Positions 60,794 to 64,000 of a stretch of DNA of 64,000 bases are shown piece by piece. The notes under the pieces are model-generated. The model made no database searches, was not told the origin of the DNA, and was given only the letters and a program-made list of their open reading frames with translations. Numbering within the stretch: position 1 is the stretch's first letter; each line of letters opens with the position of its first letter. The DNA is from Myroides marinus (GTDB lineage: Bacteria; Bacteroidota; Bacteroidia; Flavobacteriales; Flavobacteriaceae). The stretch spans positions 1 through 64,000 of the forward strand of contig NZ_FNYS01000018.1 of the NCBI RefSeq assembly GCF_900109075.1. The letters are read 5' to 3'. Position numbers and translations under genes: made by a program.

Positions 60794-63700
60794 TTATTGC
60801 AATTGCATGACCACATTAAAATAAGTTGCTTCTGTAACTTCTGCATTTCTTTTTACATCGTATTTTAATACCCCTGTAGCGCTAATGCTTACATTTTCGA
60901 AAACAGCTTTATCGTAATACACTACAAAGAAATCTAAATCACTTGCTGGATATACATTCAATTTAGCGCCTGCACGAGAAGAAATTGGGTTTGAATACTG
61001 ATTGCTATACATATTATACATATTATACACATTTACAGTATTTCCTTTTGTATCCAATGTTACATCCACCACAAATGATGGGGCATAGAAGAATCCTGCT
61101 CCTCCTCCTTTTGCTTTTTCAAACGTAGCTCCACCGTTACCATCAGCGGTTAATACGAAACCTTCTTCGGCATTGTTTGAATCTATCTTTTCTGCTGAGA
61201 TTCCTTGATCACTAACTGCTCTACCATAAACAGCCCCTGCTCTTAGTTGGGCATTATCGATAGCATTACTTGCCATATTTTTATACTCTACAGTATTATA
61301 CATAATATGATTCCCTGTAATACTTCCACTAACAATTCCCAATTGTACTTCTTCCATTACAGAGCCTGTAGCTCCTTTTGTAGCTTCTATCGTCGAAGAT
61401 TTTGTAATATTCTTTTTCGCAACACTACTTCCCGTAGGTGCTTTAAACGCTACTGTACCTCCTGATTCTACCGTTAACACATGTCCTGTTGTAGCTGTAC
61501 CTGCTGCTATTTTTGCTACTGTTACCGCTTTATCTTGAATAACCGTTCCTCTAACAGATCCTGCTTTTAATTGTTTAAAATCAACAGCATCATTAGCTAT
61601 TTTTTCTGTTGTAATAGCTAAGTCTTTAATCTTAGATGTTAAAACTGCATTATCTGCAATTTCTTTATCTTTAACAGCACCTGTAGCTAAAGCTCTTGAA
61701 CTCACAGAACCATCTGCAAAGTGTTTTTCTAAAATACTTTTAGCAACCAACTTTTCACTATTAACAGCATTATCAGCCAAATGAGCTGTATTAATAGAAC
61801 CAGCATTAATATCTAAAGTCACCTCTTTTAATACAGCATCTTTTCCATCAGAAACACTAACCACAGTACTACCTTTTAACTCTCCTTTGGTTACGCTTTG
61901 TGTTGCTACTTCTTTAAAGATCACTCCTCCTTTTCCATCAGCAGTTAATACTTGTCCTGATGGTGTTATACCTTTATCATCTTTAGATGCCAATTTAGCT
62001 ACAGTAACATTCTTATTTGCTATTTTAATTGTTGTTACAGCACTGTCTGCTAATTCAAGTTCAGATACTCCACCATGTTTAATACCCACGATAGCATCAT
62101 CCAATAAAGCATGTGCCGCACCTCCACCACTAATAACAATTCCTGTACCTGCTACTAATTCTTTTCCAACTTCTAAAACAGATTCTTGAATGCTTCTAAA
62201 CTCTGTTCCTCCTTGTCCATCAGCAGTTAATACGTAACCATCTGTTGTGTCTGGTGCTCCAATTTTATTTACTGTTACTTGTTGATCTGCAATATGTGCA
62301 TTCTTTACTCCACCACTTGCAATACCAATCTCCAATCTTTCTAATCCTGCTTTGTTTGTCGGAATATTTAAAGTACCATCTACAGACGCAATAGCTTTAC
62401 CTTGTGTTTCTGCTAATTGCTCTATCGGTTGGAAGCGTGCTACACCATCTTCACCAGCCATTAATACTGTTCCTTTTGCTGCTGTTTCTGCATTAATTTT
62501 ATCAACAGTTACCGCCTGATCTTTTAAGTGCTTTGTCTCTACTCCTCCTTCGGCAAGGCTAATATGTGCTTCTTTTAACAAGGCTTGATTATTAGCTGTA
62601 ACTTTAATAGAAGAGTCTGTTAGTAAGTTAGCTCCTTTTCCATTAAACGCTGTTTCGCTTAACGCTTCAAAGCTTACTTTTCCATCTCCTTTAGAAGTTA
62701 GTACTGTATTTGCTAATGCAGCCCCCGAAGACATCTTTTCTACGGTTACAGCTCCATCTTTCAGCTTAGTATTGTCAACCCCTCCTGCTGCTACATCAAT
62801 TGTTGTTTCTACTAATACAGCATTTAATCCATCGCCTTTTGTAAATTGAAGAGCACTACCTAATGCTAAATCTTTTCCTCCTACTTGTACAGCTGTTTGG
62901 TCTACTAAATCAAAACCACCAGCATCATTAGATACTAATATTTTATCTTTTCCTGCAGGTACACCATTCTCTTTAGAACTCAATTTATCTTTTGTAATAC
63001 TGTTGTTCTCTACACTTAAATGAACATCTTTTAATAGGGTATTTTGTCCATCCGTTGACATTTTAATGATATTATCAGTTGTCAAATTACCGGCAGTATC
63101 TGTAACAATATCTCCCAATTCACCCCATTCTACTGTACCGTCTGCCTTAGTTACTAAAACACTTGCAGCATTTACTCCTGCTGCTGATATTTTTTCTACG
63201 GTTACTGAACCTTCTGCTAATATTGCATTCTTTACTGCACCATCTGCCAATTGAGCTGTATTAATTCCCTTGTCTTTAATACTCAACTTAACCGTTTCTA
63301 ATACTTTTCCTTTACCACTGTCAGAAGCAACAATTACATTATCTGTAGTAATATCTCCTTTGCTTCCCAACTGGTTTGCTTGTATTGGTTGGTAACTAAC
63401 TGTTTTACCATTAGCTCCTACAGTTGCTACTGCACCAACAGGCGCCCCCGCAGCATCTAACTTACTTGCTAAGATAGAATTATCTTTAAGTCCTAAAGTA
63501 ACATCTCTCAATACTGCTGCAGCTCCATTAACTACAGACACTCCATCTGTAACATTAATAGTCCCTGCACTCTTAATCATTGTGTCTGCAGCAATCGTTT
63601 GGTAACTTACTTTTCCATCCTTATCTGCCACTGCTACTCTGTATTGCTCACCTGCACCAGCGGTTAATTTATTAGCTGTAATGGTGTTTTCTGCAATATT

Positions 63701-64000
63701 GATTCCTGTAACTGTATTACCTGCAATATGTATTCCTTTAATTCCACCTTTTTTAATAGACAAAGATGTTTTCTTAGTTTCATCTCCAAACAATACATTC
63801 TCTCCACCTGCAACTGCAATTGACTCATCACCTTCCAAATCTCCTTTCATTACTGGAGACACTGTTTCTGTAGTTGTTTGGAAGGCTGCCTTACCTGACC
63901 CATCAGCTGTTAATACAGCACCCTTTTGTGTACCTACACCTGATCTAATTTTATCGGCAGTTACTGCAAGATCTTGAATATGTGTTGTACCAATACCTGA
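60794..64000 (-). CDS. Giant repetitive fibre-like protein B (5' end beyond window)
   Basis: The frame is open from the stop at 60794 to the window edge (1068 codons seen); an apparent start at 63862 (GTG) is only internal, since the same repeat pattern continues upstream (VTADKIRSG, VLTADGSGKAAF). It begins within the long block (PVMKGDLEGD, GENVLFG, GGIKGIHI, WGELGDIVT, to about 62090), then short AVTTIKIANKNVTVAKL-type repeats, a copy of the NHIMYNTVEYKNMASNAI region, a Gly-rich linker and a C-terminal beta domain (FFYAPSFVVDV...YFNVVMQLQ) homologous to that of protein A. No stop interrupts it in the visible part. Lectin B follows. Confidence 0.8.
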   Translation of the reverse strand, partial: SGIGTTHIQDLAVTADKIRSGVGTQKGAVLTADGSGKAAFQTTTETVSPVMKGDLEGDESIAVAGGENVLFGDETKKTSLSIKKGGIKGIHIAGNTVTGINIAENTITANKLTAGAGEQYRVAVADKDGKVSYQTIAADTMIKSAGTINVTDGVSVVNGAAAVLRDVTLGLKDNSILASKLDAAGAPVGAVATVGANGKTVSYQPIQANQLGSKGDITTDNVIVASDSGKGKVLETVKLSIKDKGINTAQLADGAVKNAILAEGSVTVEKISAAGVNAASVLVTKADGTVEWGELGDIVTDTAGNLTTDNIIKMSTDGQNTLLKDVHLSVENNSITKDKLSSKENGVPAGKDKILVSNDAGGFDLVDQTAVQVGGKDLALGSALQFTKGDGLNAVLVETTIDVAAGGVDNTKLKDGAVTVEKMSSGAALANTVLTSKGDGKVSFEALSETAFNGKGANLLTDSSIKVTANNQALLKEAHISLAEGGVETKHLKDQAVTVDKINAETAAKGTVLMAGEDGVARFQPIEQLAETQGKAIASVDGTLNIPTNKAGLERLEIGIASGGVKNAHIADQQVTVNKIGAPDTTDGYVLTADGQGGTEFRSIQESVLEVGKELVAGTGIVISGGGAAHALLDDAIVGIKHGGVSELELADSAVTTIKIANKNVTVAKLASKDDKGITPSGQVLTADGKGGVIFKEVATQSVTKGELKGSTVVSVSDGKDAVLKEVTLDINAGSINTAHLADNAVNSEKLVAKSILEKHFADGSVSSRALATGAVKDKEIADNAVLTSKIKDLAITTEKIANDAVDFKQLKAGSVRGTVIQDKAVTVAKIAAGTATTGHVLTVESGGTVAFKAPTGSSVAKKNITKSSTIEATKGATGSVMEEVQLGIVSGSITGNHIMYNTVEYKNMASNAIDNAQLRAGAVYGRAVSDQGISAEKIDSNNAEEGFVLTADGNGGATFEKAKGGGAGFFYAPSFVVDVTLDTKGNTVNVYNMYNMYSNQYSNPISSRAGAKLNVYPASDLDFFVVYYDKAVFENVSISATGVLKYDVKRNAEVTEATYFNVVMQLQ

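Noticed and set aside
60794..63862. Start of fibre gene B at GTG 63862
   Set aside because: The same frame and repeat pattern run on to the window edge, so this codon is internal.
48334..64000. Repeats considered as a CRISPR array
   Set aside because: They are long, diverged, in-frame coding repeats with no constant spacer pattern and no cas genes.
63860..64000. A second nonsense break in fibre gene B
   Set aside because: All 46 codons between 63862 and 64000 were read and are open.

Overview
The window is AT-rich DNA from a member of the Bacteroidota, most likely family Flavobacteriaceae; Myroides is my guess for the genus, at low confidence. Supporting signs are the TAnnTTTG -7 promoter elements in front of many genes, the lack of Shine-Dalgarno sites at start codons, Bacteroidota-restricted families (DUF6660, DUF6428, DUF6787, CusA fused to TolC, DUF3829 lipoproteins), flavobacterial gene orders (dnaA with a low-molecular-weight phosphatase; DUF47 with PiT) and the VGIG...SALLEL head typical of secreted flavobacterial fibre proteins.

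Region by region. 1-1.6 kb: remains of an arsenic-type operon (arsR, DUF6428, a truncated phosphatase) cut short beside an insertion-sequence transposase that runs off the left edge; two near-identical 16-bp palindromes look like ArsR operators. 1.6-10.1 kb: a UBA-like small protein, a succinate-semialdehyde-type dehydrogenase, and a heavy-metal export operon (DUF6660 protein, CusA-TolC fusion, CusB lipoprotein). 10.2-21.3 kb: housekeeping genes prmC, ribD, yigZ, a hydrolase, a thioesterase, dnaA, a phosphatase, an RsmI-like methyltransferase, threonine aldolase and prfB with its programmed +1 frameshift. 21.4-27.7 kb: a complete AcrAB-OprM-type drug efflux operon and a small membrane protein. 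28-32.9 kb: phosphate uptake (DUF47-PiT), an acyl-CoA carboxyltransferase and a DUF3829 lipoprotein. 33-37.7 kb: a mosaic region in which a displaced 3' end of yeiH, insertion-element remnants and a three-gene cassette sit downstream of intact yeiH and its LysR regulator. 37.8-46.4 kb: an amino-acid racemase, a CopZ-like metallochaperone, a large DKNYY-like protein, a second WYL-regulator cassette, a three-gene membrane operon with a PepSY protein (probable siderophore-iron reductase) and a 2OG-Fe(II) oxygenase.

46.8-64 kb is the most unusual part. It holds two tandem copies of a two-gene module on the minus strand: a giant repetitive secreted fibre-like protein followed by a secreted L-type-lectin-like protein. 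The complete giant gene encodes about 3,390 codons but is split by one in-frame TAA where sister repeats have TTA (Leu), which separates the signal peptide from 90% of the protein. The second giant gene is intact as far as seen and runs off the right edge. Each module has a perfect hairpin without a U-tract between the two cistrons and a terminator after the lectin gene. I infer a surface or secreted adhesin system in which fibre and lectin work together; no function has been shown from the sequence alone.
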